Below, one piece after another: positions 7,887 through 16,484 of a stretch of DNA of 64,000 nucleotides. The notes beneath the pieces are model-generated. The model saw only the letters and a list, made by a program, of their open reading frames with translations. It was not told the DNA's origin and did no database searches. Location: contig JAEUUA010000005.1 in NCBI GenBank assembly GCA_016787755.1, positions 1 to 64,000 on the forward strand, given 5' to 3'. The position numbers were made by a program, and so were the translations under genes. Numbering within the stretch: the first letter of the stretch is position 1; each line of letters starts with the position of its first letter. The stretch comes from Cyclobacteriaceae bacterium. Lineage in GTDB: Bacteria; Bacteroidota; Bacteroidia; Cytophagales; Cyclobacteriaceae.

Positions 7887-9913
7887 TACTCTCAAAGTTC
7901 AAAATATCGTTCATTGCCTTCTGCCTACTACTAATAGGGGCTGTAAATTCTTTTGGGCAATCCAAAATGGATAGTTTAGAAGCTATTTTAAAGAATTCAC
8001 CGTCTGACTCGATCCGGTTTATAACATTAATCAAGCTCTCCCAAGAAAACCAATACAAAGATTTAACAAAAGCCTCAGCCTATTCAGGGCAAGCGTTAGC
8101 CCTTGCCGAAAAAAAACAATGGGTTTGGGGAAAATCAAAGGCCTATGGACAAGAATCCTTTCTGGCAACGATAAGTGGTGATTATGCTACTGCCATGAAA
8201 TACGATAACCAAAACCTTCAATTAGTTATTGCCCAAAAGGATAGTCTTTCCATAGCCGAAACATTGGGGTTTTTGGGCAATGATTATAAAGATCTGGGAA
8301 AATATGATGAAGCCTATTACTATTTCACTCAATCCTTCAAGGTAGCCAGGGCAATCCCCGATTCGTTGAAAATGGCAATCGCCATTCATAACATTGGCAC
8401 TGTGTTAAGCGACTTGGGTCAGTATGATTTAGCCCTGGATCATTTTAAAATCAGTTCAAAAATCTCTTTAGCAATTAATGACCTGGATGGAATTGCGTAT
8501 GATCTGGATGCCATGGGTGATGTGTACCGAAGAAAAAAAGAATACAACAAAGCCGAAGAATATTTACTCAAAGCACTAAAAAGTATCCGGGAGCGAAAGC
8601 TAACCGTTATTGAACCCCGTGCGCTTACACATATCGCGCATTTATATTTCATCATGAGCGACTTGCCAAAGTCGTTAGCGTACTATGACACGGCCAGTAG
8701 GGTGTATGGCAGAACAAGCAACACTTTTGGCGAGGCTGAAGTTAATTTAGGAATTAGCGAGGTATTTATTGAACAGGGCAAATTTGACCAGGCACAGGTT
8801 CTGATCGAGAAAAGTTTAAAAACAGCACAAGGACTTAGCGCTGAGCGTATGGAAATTGATTGCTATCAAAAGCTTTCCAACCTAGCGGAAAGGAAAGGAG
8901 ACTTTAAAAGTGCTTTAATCTTTCATAAGAATTTCAAAGTAATGGAAGACTCACTCTTTAGTCAGGAAATGCTTGAAAAAGTTTTTCAGGATCAATTGCG
9001 CTTTCAAACTGAAAACAAAGATTCTGAAATAGCAAACTTGAGCAAAGTGACTTTTGAACAAGATAGTGAGTTAAGAAGACAAGAGTTTCTCAGCAACATT
9101 TTAGTTGTGGTGGTAGCGTTAACTGCTATTTTACTTTTCACGGTATACCGTAGTGGGCAGCGAAGAAAACGAATCAATAAACTGCTCATTGAACATCAAG
9201 AGGAAATCAAAAGGCGAAGTATCGAACTAGAACAACTCAATCAGGTAAAAGATAAATTCTTTTCCATCATTTCACATGATTTGCGCTCTCCGATTAATGC
9301 CTTATCAGGGATTTTGGAATTGCTCAGTAACAAACAAATAACACAGGAAGAATTCGCAACACTTACCCAAGAGATGCGCGTTCAGTTTAACCATACGCGC
9401 ACATTGATTAATAATTTGCTGGATTGGGCACTTCTGCAAATGGACAAATTGAAAATCCAACCTGAAAAAATCGAGTTAAGCAAAGTGATTAATGAAAATT
9501 TCACCTTGGTGCAATCGCTCCAACTCAAGGAAATGAACCTTGTTAATCAAGTGGAGCCAGGCCTATTTGGTTGGGGTGACCTAAATATGATTAATCTTAT
9601 CTTTAGAAATCTTATCCTGAACGCAATTAAATTTTCTGATATCGGTGGGGCCATCGAAATCTCGGCCAACCAAGATGGTAATTTTTATGTTTTGGCTGTA
9701 AAGGATTATGGAGTCGGAATTAGCCCAGACGTGCAAAAGATACTCTTCGACAAAACTACAGGGTACAGCACACGCGGTACTGCTAACGAAAAAGGTACTG
9801 GACTGGGATTGATCTTATGTAAAGAGTTTATCGAAAAAAATGGCGGCCAAATCTGGCTCGAAAGTGAAGAAGGTAAAGGCAGCACTTTTTATTTCACCAT
9901 TAAGAAAGCCTAA
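7883..9913 (+). CDS. TPR-containing sensor histidine kinase lying between nuoH and nuoI
   Basis: A two-component sensor kinase of about 676 residues. The best start is GTG 7883, which overlaps the nuoH stop as GTGA; the open frame further upstream only shadows nuoH. The product begins with a signal peptide (hydrophobic core to about residue 22, ending NSFGQ). A periplasmic region of TPR-like repeats follows to about residue 370, then a short coiled coil, a transmembrane helix near 405-422, a HisKA domain with His465 in SHDLRSPINAL, and a HATPase domain with the N-box NLILNAIKFSD, G1 VKDYGVGIS and G2 GTGLGLIL. No response regulator is adjacent. Such TPR kinases are common in Bacteroidota; the place inside a nuo operon is unusual. 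Confidence 0.9.
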   Translation: MILSKFKISFIAFCLLLIGAVNSFGQSKMDSLEAILKNSPSDSIRFITLIKLSQENQYKDLTKASAYSGQALALAEKKQWVWGKSKAYGQESFLATISGDYATAMKYDNQNLQLVIAQKDSLSIAETLGFLGNDYKDLGKYDEAYYYFTQSFKVARAIPDSLKMAIAIHNIGTVLSDLGQYDLALDHFKISSKISLAINDLDGIAYDLDAMGDVYRRKKEYNKAEEYLLKALKSIRERKLTVIEPRALTHIAHLYFIMSDLPKSLAYYDTASRVYGRTSNTFGEAEVNLGISEVFIEQGKFDQAQVLIEKSLKTAQGLSAERMEIDCYQKLSNLAERKGDFKSALIFHKNFKVMEDSLFSQEMLEKVFQDQLRFQTENKDSEIANLSKVTFEQDSELRRQEFLSNILVVVVALTAILLFTVYRSGQRRKRINKLLIEHQEEIKRRSIELEQLNQVKDKFFSIISHDLRSPINALSGILELLSNKQITQEEFATLTQEMRVQFNHTRTLINNLLDWALLQMDKLKIQPEKIELSKVINENFTLVQSLQLKEMNLVNQVEPGLFGWGDLNMINLIFRNLILNAIKFSDIGGAIEISANQDGNFYVLAVKDYGVGISPDVQKILFDKTTGYSTRGTANEKGTGLGLILCKEFIEKNGGQIWLESEEGKGSTFYFTIKKA

Positions 9914-9939
9914 GCTACAAGCCTTTAGTAATTTCCTTC

Positions 9940-9947
9940 TATTTTTG
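9940..9947 (+). promoter_or_regulatory. Possible -7 box before nuoI
   Basis: TATTTTTG (TAnnTTTG) lies 11 bases before the nuoI ATG, in the 45-base gap after the kinase. No clear TTTG is found 19-21 bases upstream. If active, it would let nuoI-nuoN be expressed separately from nuoH and the kinase. Confidence 0.35.
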
Positions 9948-9958
9948 TTACTAATAGA

Positions 9959-10612
9959 ATGGATAATAAGGTCTCGGTCTGGGCTCAATTCGCTTTTGGA
10001 GGAAAATCCCTCTTCAAAGGGCTTGCGCTCACATTCTCTCATTTACTAAAATCGCGGAAGAGCAGAAGTCAGATTTCTATCCAAGAAGAAGGGTATTTTG
10101 ATAATCAACGCGGCATTGCCACAGTTCAATATCCTTTTGAAAGCATTCCCGTGCCTGATAATGGGCGCTATAAACTGCACAATGAAATTGAAGATTGTAT
10201 TGTGTGCGATAAATGTGTAAAAGTTTGTCCGGTTAACTGCATCACCATAGAACCGATTCGATCTCCTGAGGAGTTTGGTAAAACATCGGACGGAACTCCC
10301 AAAAGAATATACGCAGCTAAATTTGATATTGATATGGGCAAGTGTTGCTTCTGCGGATTGTGTACCACGGTGTGCCCTACCGAATGCCTCACTATGACAA
10401 AAGAGTATGACTTCTCTACCTTCGACATTCCTGATCATAATTTCTCTTTCGGAAACATGACGCCCCAAGAAATCGAAGAAAAGAAAAAGGCTTGGGACGA
10501 ACATCCGAAAAATAAAATGGCTGTGGCTCCTGGTAAATCCGATCCAACAGATCAAGCAAGCGCAGCGAAACCTGTATTCAAGCCTCGCATAAAACCTCCT
10601 ACACAACCATGA
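9959..10612 (+). CDS. nuoI: NADH-quinone oxidoreductase subunit I
   Basis: Carries iron-sulfur clusters N6a and N6b of complex I, passing electrons towards NuoB and quinone. The 217-residue protein has two ferredoxin motifs: C80, C83, C86, C90 (CIVCDKCVKVCP) and C129, C132, C135, C139 (CCFCGLCTTVCP). An N-terminal amphipathic segment (VWAQFAFGGKSLFKGLALTF) probably lies against the membrane arm. A proline-, lysine- and alanine-rich tail after residue 170 is of unknown role. The stop overlaps the nuoJ start as ATGA. The first codons follow a likely promoter element. Confidence 0.95.
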   Translation: MDNKVSVWAQFAFGGKSLFKGLALTFSHLLKSRKSRSQISIQEEGYFDNQRGIATVQYPFESIPVPDNGRYKLHNEIEDCIVCDKCVKVCPVNCITIEPIRSPEEFGKTSDGTPKRIYAAKFDIDMGKCCFCGLCTTVCPTECLTMTKEYDFSTFDIPDHNFSFGNMTPQEIEEKKKAWDEHPKNKMAVAPGKSDPTDQASAAKPVFKPRIKPPTQP

Positions 10613-11118
10613 TGCAGGAAGTAATTCTATATCTCTTCATTGGATTTTCAATAATGAGTGTGTTAGTAATACTCTTAAACCGAAATGTATTTTACTCAGC
10701 CCTGGCATTGCTTACTTGTCTTATCTCGTTATCCGGCATTTATGGATTGTTGCAAGCCGAGTTTTTAGCAGTAACTCAATTGCTTATTTATGCAGGAGGT
10801 GTTTTAGTGCTTATGATTTTTGGCATTATGCTCACCAATCGAATTGCAGGAAAATCATTTGAAAGCAAATCCCACAACTGGATACCGGGTATTTTAGTTA
10901 CAACTTCACTATTGGTAGTTCTTGTTATTACGTTTCAAAACTCTTCAATTAAAGCAACTCAAAACGAATTGAATACCGGAAATCACATCCGTAATGTAGG
11001 AATTGAGTTAATGAGTACCTATGCTGCCCCTTTTGAGGTCAGTGGAGTACTGCTACTTGTTTGTTTGATTGGCGCTGCATTAACGGCCTCTTCCTTTAAA
11101 AAAAGTAGTCATGAGTAA
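10609..11118 (+). CDS. nuoJ: NADH-quinone oxidoreductase subunit J
   Basis: Small membrane subunit of complex I, 169 residues with five predicted helices. The conserved middle helix segment QLLIYAGGVLVLMIFGIML is clear. It starts in a 4-base ATGA overlap with nuoI; a second ATG follows immediately, so the exact start could be one codon later. Its 3' end overlaps nuoK by eight bases, as expected for a coupled operon. Confidence 0.93.
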   Translation: MMQEVILYLFIGFSIMSVLVILLNRNVFYSALALLTCLISLSGIYGLLQAEFLAVTQLLIYAGGVLVLMIFGIMLTNRIAGKSFESKSHNWIPGILVTTSLLVVLVITFQNSSIKATQNELNTGNHIRNVGIELMSTYAAPFEVSGVLLLVCLIGAALTASSFKKSSHE

Positions 11119-11419
11119 ACAAGAGTTGCTTTTCTTTTTTAGTGCTTTTCTTTTTTGCTCAGGGCTATTGATAGCAGTAACAAAAAAGAATGCCATTGTG
11201 GTGTTGATGGGTATTGAACTTATGCTTAATGCAGCCAACCTCAATCTGGCCCTTTTCAACTTTCAAAAAAGAGGAATGGACGGGCAACTCCTCGCATTGT
11301 TTATCATTATTGTTGCTGTGTGCGAAGCAGCCGTAGGCATTGCCATTATTTTGAAATCATATCATTTTTATCATAGTTCGGTGCTTGATCAGATCAGCGA
11401 TCTAAAAGAAAAAAATTGA
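11111..11419 (+). CDS. nuoK: NADH-quinone oxidoreductase subunit K
   Basis: Antiporter-like small membrane subunit of complex I, 102 residues with three helices. The conserved GIELMLNAANLNL segment contains the membrane glutamate (Glu in MGIELML), and the second glutamate is in VAVCEAAVGIAI; both lie on the proton path. It overlaps nuoJ by eight bases, and its TGA overlaps the TTG start of nuoL. Confidence 0.94.
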   Translation: MSKQELLFFFSAFLFCSGLLIAVTKKNAIVVLMGIELMLNAANLNLALFNFQKRGMDGQLLALFIIIVAVCEAAVGIAIILKSYHFYHSSVLDQISDLKEKN

Positions 11420-13335
11420 CAACTGCAGCAAACTCTTACATACTATGGCTTACACTTGCTGTGTTAGGTCTTCCTCTGATGGCTTCGCTCAGTTGCTTTT
11501 CGATTAAACAAAAAGTTGGATGGCTGGCACCGTTGCTAAGCAGCATTCTGTTATTAATTGCCTCTATACTTGCTTCCATACTTTTTTTTCAAATCGGTAG
11601 TGAATATGAGGTAAGCTTCTCTTGGGTATGGTTTAATCTCAACCAAAAAGAAATAGCACTTAGTATTCTGCTCGATAGCAAAGCAAGTATTATGATGTTG
11701 ATTGTTACTATTGTTTCCTTCCTGGTTCATGTATACTCCATTGGCTACATGGCTGAAGATTACCATCAGGCGAGATATTTTGGAATGCTGGCATTTTTTA
11801 CGTTTGCCATGATCGGATTAGTGATGGGTAGCAATCTGCTAATTATATTTATTTTTTGGGAACTAGTTGGCGTTAGTTCTTATCGGTTAATCGCACACGA
11901 TCAGGAAAAAGAGACTGCTATCAAAGCGGCAACAAAAGCATTTTTGCTGAATAAAATTGGCGACATCGGATTCTTGATAGGCCTGATCATCCTCTGGTCA
12001 TGGTCAGGCACACTGGAAGTAGCGGATCCAAATCTAATAAGCATTCCCCCGTTTTGGCTAGCTACCGCAGGAGTTTGCATGTTTATCGGAGTAATCAGTA
12101 AGTCTGCACAATTTCCATTGTTCAATTGGTTACCTGATGCCATGGAAGGACCCACACCCGTCTCTGCCCTGATTCACGCAGCTACCATGGTTGCTGCTGG
12201 TGCTTATTTATTGGTACGCATCGCTATTCTTTTTACCGAAGATGTTTTAATACTTATTGCTATCACAGGAGCTATTACAACCCTTGCCGGTGCTGTGGGT
12301 GCTTTATTCCAGTTTGACATTAAAAAGATACTGGCCTACTCAACCATTTCTCAATTGGGATTAATAGTAATGGCCATGGGGGGGGGTGCTGTACAGGGTG
12401 GCTATTTTCATTTACTACACCATGCATTCTTTAAAGCAGGTTTATTTTTAGGGGCAGGAGCCATCATTCACGCCCTGCATCAAGTCAATCAGCAAAGTAA
12501 TATGGATGTACAGGACATACGCAACATGGGTGGACTACGAAAAAAACTACCCATCACATTTATTTCATTTATGATTTGCGCGGCAGCCCTTTCAGGCATT
12601 CCTTTTACTTCGGGTTATGTTTCTAAGGAATTCATTCTGACTCAAATGACCATGTGGGCAGGAAATGAATTTTCGTGGCGATGGATTGTGATGAGTTGTA
12701 CATGGGCAGTTACTTTCCTTACTCCTATCTACACATTTAGATTAGTTTGGTTTATCTTTTATAGGAAACCTCAACACGAACACAACATTGAAGAAGTACC
12801 TATAATCATGCGCATTCCTCTCATTGTTCTAGCTGTGGGTTCATTGGCTATGTTGTCTTCATTGAGTCCATTCCATATCTCTTCCGTAATTAATGTGTTG
12901 CAGCAATCCTACCCAAGTACTAATACGATAATCTCTTTCGTATCAATCGCATTGATCCTGATTTCATCAGCAGCTGCATTTTATATCTATAAGAATCAGG
13001 ATGCGAAAAACCAGAAACTGGTTACACCTCAATACTATTTGGATGCAGTCTCAAATTACTTCAGTTTACTGACTTTAAAATTATCGGAAGCAACAAGGTG
13101 GTTTGATAAACGGATCGACTTTCTCATTCATGGAATAAGTTATTTTCAAATTACAGTTGCACACATTACCGGCTGGGCCGATCGCTACCTGGTGGATGGA
13201 GTGGTTGATGGAATTGCATACTCAGCAAAGGGGGTTGGTGCTGTAACCCGGTCTTTGGCAAATGGAAAAATTCAGTCGTACTTGCTGTGGGCTATGGCTG
13301 GGCTCGTTATTTTTATAGTTTGGATTTTATACTAA
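11416..13335 (+). CDS. nuoL: NADH-quinone oxidoreductase subunit L
   Basis: Distal antiporter-like proton-pumping subunit of complex I, 639 residues with about 16 helices and the long lateral helix region near the C-terminus. Conserved parts include FFTFAMIGLVMGSNLLIIF, FWELVGVSSY, the lysine-bearing KSAQFPLFNWLPDAMEGPTPVSA (residues about 230-252) and the histidine-rich HLLHHAFFKAGLFLGAG. The segment after WELVGVSSY reads RLIAHDQEKETA, where many homologues have LLIGFW. The only start that fits the operon is TTG 11416, inside a TTGA overlap with the nuoK stop. The stop shares one base with the nuoM ATG. Confidence 0.94.
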   Translation: MTTAANSYILWLTLAVLGLPLMASLSCFSIKQKVGWLAPLLSSILLLIASILASILFFQIGSEYEVSFSWVWFNLNQKEIALSILLDSKASIMMLIVTIVSFLVHVYSIGYMAEDYHQARYFGMLAFFTFAMIGLVMGSNLLIIFIFWELVGVSSYRLIAHDQEKETAIKAATKAFLLNKIGDIGFLIGLIILWSWSGTLEVADPNLISIPPFWLATAGVCMFIGVISKSAQFPLFNWLPDAMEGPTPVSALIHAATMVAAGAYLLVRIAILFTEDVLILIAITGAITTLAGAVGALFQFDIKKILAYSTISQLGLIVMAMGGGAVQGGYFHLLHHAFFKAGLFLGAGAIIHALHQVNQQSNMDVQDIRNMGGLRKKLPITFISFMICAAALSGIPFTSGYVSKEFILTQMTMWAGNEFSWRWIVMSCTWAVTFLTPIYTFRLVWFIFYRKPQHEHNIEEVPIIMRIPLIVLAVGSLAMLSSLSPFHISSVINVLQQSYPSTNTIISFVSIALILISSAAAFYIYKNQDAKNQKLVTPQYYLDAVSNYFSLLTLKLSEATRWFDKRIDFLIHGISYFQITVAHITGWADRYLVDGVVDGIAYSAKGVGAVTRSLANGKIQSYLLWAMAGLVIFIVWILY

Positions 13336-14930
13336 TGCACTTGCTTTCACTTCTCATATTTATCCCATTCGGAACAGCTTTGCTCGCGTTGCTTGTCCCA
13401 TCTCGATATGGGAATAGCTTTCGTGCTATCACACTTGGCGTAAACATTGCGCAAGTGATTATTCTATTGCTTGTTTTATCACACTATAAATACGAAGGCG
13501 GTTTTCAACTGATCGAAAAGATACCTTGGATATCTATTGATCTCGGAGCTTGGGGGGTATTGCAATCAGAATATTTTGTAGCGCTGGATGGCCTGAGTCT
13601 GCCGATGGTGGCATTGTCAGTATTTATTTTATTGATTGCCACCCTCTCATCCTGGACACTAGAACAAAACCGTAAAGGATATTTTGTTCTGCTGCTTACT
13701 CTTAATGGAGCCATCCTTGGAAGTTTTTGCGCACTCGACTTTTTACTCTTTTATGTCTTTTTCGAATTTATGTTACTGCCCATGTATTTCCTGATAGGAA
13801 TTTGGGGCGGAACAAAAAGAGAGTATGCTTCTATCAAATTTTTCCTTTACACCTTATTAGGATCAATATTGATTCTGATTGTTATCGTGGCTCTATACAT
13901 CTCAATAAAGACACCCGATACATCCGATCGAATTGTACATACTTTCAATGTGCTACACATGCAAGATTTTAACAATCTGATTCCAGATTCCCTACTTGCA
14001 TTAGACTCCATCAAATTAGTGGGTGTATTTTCGTTTCGATATTGGGCTTTTCTTTTGCTGTTTATTGGGTTTATCATCAAACTCCCGGCAGTTCCCTTTC
14101 ACACGTGGTTGCCCGATGCACACGTAGAAGCCCCCACTCCTATCTCAGTGATACTGGCTGCGCTTCTATTAAAGTTTGGTGGTTATGGATTATTGCGTTT
14201 TGCCTATCCCATCTTCCCGGATGCTGCAATACATTTTAGTTGGCTTGTTGGTTTGATCGGTTTGATCTCTATTATCTATGGTGCTCTCAACGCGCTTTCG
14301 TCAAAAGATTTGAAACGATTGATTGCATATTCTTCTGTCTCGCACATGGGGTTTGTGCTACTAGGCATTGCCTCGGCCACTGTTGAAGGAATTACCGGAG
14401 CCGTGTATCAAATGTTCAGTCACGGAATAATCTCAGCCATGTTGTTTTTGATTGCGGGAGTGTTGTATGATCGAACAGGGGATCGAATGATTGGAAACTA
14501 TTCCGGCCTTTCCAGTAAAATGCGCAGCTATGCTGCATTTGTTTTGATCGCATTCTTTGCATCCATGGGCTTACCCGGGTTTGCAGGATTTATGGGTGAA
14601 GTGATGATCTTCTTCGGTGCCTTTCAATCCTCTTCAGTCAATGGACTCCTCCCGGTATGGATGGCAATCGCTGCCACGTTGGGTTTGTTACTTGGGGCTG
14701 CCTATTACCTCTGGACAATCCAACGAATGTTTTATGGTCCATTCTCGACTAAGAATGTTACAGCTGACTTGACCGATCTTAACAGAAGGGAATTCAGCAT
14801 GCTATTACCCTTGGCACTGGCTGCATTAATTTTTGGAATACTTCCACAACTCCTTCTTAATTATATCAACCCGTTTGCCGGTGATTTTGTAAACAACTTA
14901 TTTCAAAGGGGTAATCTTTTAACTCCTTAA
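13335..14930 (+). CDS. nuoM: NADH-quinone oxidoreductase subunit M
   Basis: Antiporter-like proton-pumping subunit, 531 residues and about 14 helices. The start is ATG 13335 (MHLLSLLIFIPF), which shares a base with the nuoL stop (TAATG); an in-frame start at 13287 lies inside nuoL and is less likely. Family motifs are FFEFMLLPMYFLIGIWGG, the lysine helix IIKLPAVPFHTWLPDAHVE and APTPISVILAALLLKFGGYG, and HMGFVLLGIAS. nuoN follows after eight bases. Confidence 0.94.
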   Translation: MHLLSLLIFIPFGTALLALLVPSRYGNSFRAITLGVNIAQVIILLLVLSHYKYEGGFQLIEKIPWISIDLGAWGVLQSEYFVALDGLSLPMVALSVFILLIATLSSWTLEQNRKGYFVLLLTLNGAILGSFCALDFLLFYVFFEFMLLPMYFLIGIWGGTKREYASIKFFLYTLLGSILILIVIVALYISIKTPDTSDRIVHTFNVLHMQDFNNLIPDSLLALDSIKLVGVFSFRYWAFLLLFIGFIIKLPAVPFHTWLPDAHVEAPTPISVILAALLLKFGGYGLLRFAYPIFPDAAIHFSWLVGLIGLISIIYGALNALSSKDLKRLIAYSSVSHMGFVLLGIASATVEGITGAVYQMFSHGIISAMLFLIAGVLYDRTGDRMIGNYSGLSSKMRSYAAFVLIAFFASMGLPGFAGFMGEVMIFFGAFQSSSVNGLLPVWMAIAATLGLLLGAAYYLWTIQRMFYGPFSTKNVTADLTDLNRREFSMLLPLALAALIFGILPQLLLNYINPFAGDFVNNLFQRGNLLTP

Positions 14931-14938
14931 CCCCAGTT

Positions 14939-16411
14939 ATGGAATTGAAAGTACAATTAACCGGAATTTCAGAAAGCGTAGGACATCTGTTGCCTGAGTT
15001 GGTTCTTATCTCTTCGTTGGTTATTTCTCTTTTGCTAGGATTGTTTCTCAAAAAGAATAAACAGACTATCCTTTACATTTTTTCATTAGCAACCTATCTC
15101 GCTTCATTTTTTATAATCATTCAAACCTGGCCACATCAACCCGTTTCATTGTTTGGCGGGATGATGCGATTGGATGATTTCTCAGCGTTCTTTAAACTGC
15201 TTTTTTTTACGGGTGGATTTTTAACCATCCTTATCTCAAAACAAAAAGGTGAAACCGCATCAGAATACATAATACTTATCGATGCCATTCTGTTAGGCGC
15301 CTGCTTGTTGGCGATGAGTATGAACTTTGTAATGTTAATTCTTTCTATGGAACTGATTTCACTACCCTCTTACGTGCTGGCTGGGTTTGCGTTCGATAGA
15401 AAAAGTTCGGAGGGAAGTTTAAAATACTTTTTGTTTGGAACAGTCGCAACGGCCTGCATGATTTATGGGATCTCATTGATCTATGGATTAAGTGGTACAC
15501 TTGATTTTTCGTCCAATCAATTCATTGAGGCACTCATTGACTCTAAGGATTCGTTACTTTTCGTTGCCTCTTTTTTAATACTCACGGCCCTCTTGTTTAA
15601 AATCGCGGCAGTACCTTTTCACTTGTGGGCACCCGATGTATATGAATCGGCTCCCACTCCGGTGGTTGCTTTTCTATCGGTGGTTCCTAAACTAGCTGGC
15701 CTTGCAATCTTTATAAAGATGGTGCTAGCGTTAAATCTCTTTGGTCAGTCGGCTTTACCGTGGTCTATGATCGTGGCTTTCTTTGCTATCCTTTCGATTG
15801 TGATCGGCAATTTATCCGCCCTTGTGCAAACCAATCCTAAACGAATGCTAGCCTATTCGTCTATTGCACAATCAGGATTTTTACTAATTGGGCTTGCTAC
15901 CATGAGCATGGAAGGCATTCACTTCCTGATGTTTTATGCGGTCATTTTCTTAATCATGAATTTTTTAGTGTTTGCTGTGCTCCATCAATTTGAAAACTCC
16001 ATCAACATCCAATCTGTACATAATTTTGCCGGCCTCGGACGACTTTCTTTTCTTCCTGCTTTTTCATTATTAATTGGGATGATTGCCCTAACAGGCCTGC
16101 CGCCCACGGCAGGATTTACGGCCAAACTTCTAATTTTCACCTCGCTGTGGACTTCTTATGAAGATTCGCACTCAATTACATTACTGATCCTTATGGTCGT
16201 TGGGCTAATCAATACGGTAATAGCCCTATTCTATTATTTAAAAATACCCTACCTCCTATTTTTAAAAGAACCCGTTTCGGGATCAGTTGCCATAAAAAAC
16301 TCTTTCCCTAGAAATCTTTTTCATCTTATTCTGGTTATGCTTCTAATCTATCTTTTCTTACTCCCCGGTGGGTTGATGGGATGGATTAATCAGATTACCT
16401 TTGTACTTTAA
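14939..16411 (+). CDS. nuoN: NADH-quinone oxidoreductase subunit N
   Basis: Third antiporter-like subunit of complex I, 490 residues with about 14 helices, next to NuoK in the membrane arm. Conserved stretches are MNFVMLILSMELISLPSYVLAGF, LLFKIAAVPFHLWAPDVYESAPTPV and KRMLAYSSIAQSGFLLIGLA. It is the last gene of the nuo run. The next start (PurF-like) is 73 bases further on, with no recognisable terminator between them. Confidence 0.94.
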   Translation: MELKVQLTGISESVGHLLPELVLISSLVISLLLGLFLKKNKQTILYIFSLATYLASFFIIIQTWPHQPVSLFGGMMRLDDFSAFFKLLFFTGGFLTILISKQKGETASEYIILIDAILLGACLLAMSMNFVMLILSMELISLPSYVLAGFAFDRKSSEGSLKYFLFGTVATACMIYGISLIYGLSGTLDFSSNQFIEALIDSKDSLLFVASFLILTALLFKIAAVPFHLWAPDVYESAPTPVVAFLSVVPKLAGLAIFIKMVLALNLFGQSALPWSMIVAFFAILSIVIGNLSALVQTNPKRMLAYSSIAQSGFLLIGLATMSMEGIHFLMFYAVIFLIMNFLVFAVLHQFENSINIQSVHNFAGLGRLSFLPAFSLLIGMIALTGLPPTAGFTAKLLIFTSLWTSYEDSHSITLLILMVVGLINTVIALFYYLKIPYLLFLKEPVSGSVAIKNSFPRNLFHLILVMLLIYLFLLPGGLMGWINQITFVL

Positions 16412-16484
16412 AACTGATACTCACAAGGCTTCAGCAAGGGCAGTTGACCACTGAGTAAAAGGCTAAACTTGAATTGAAGAAGTT

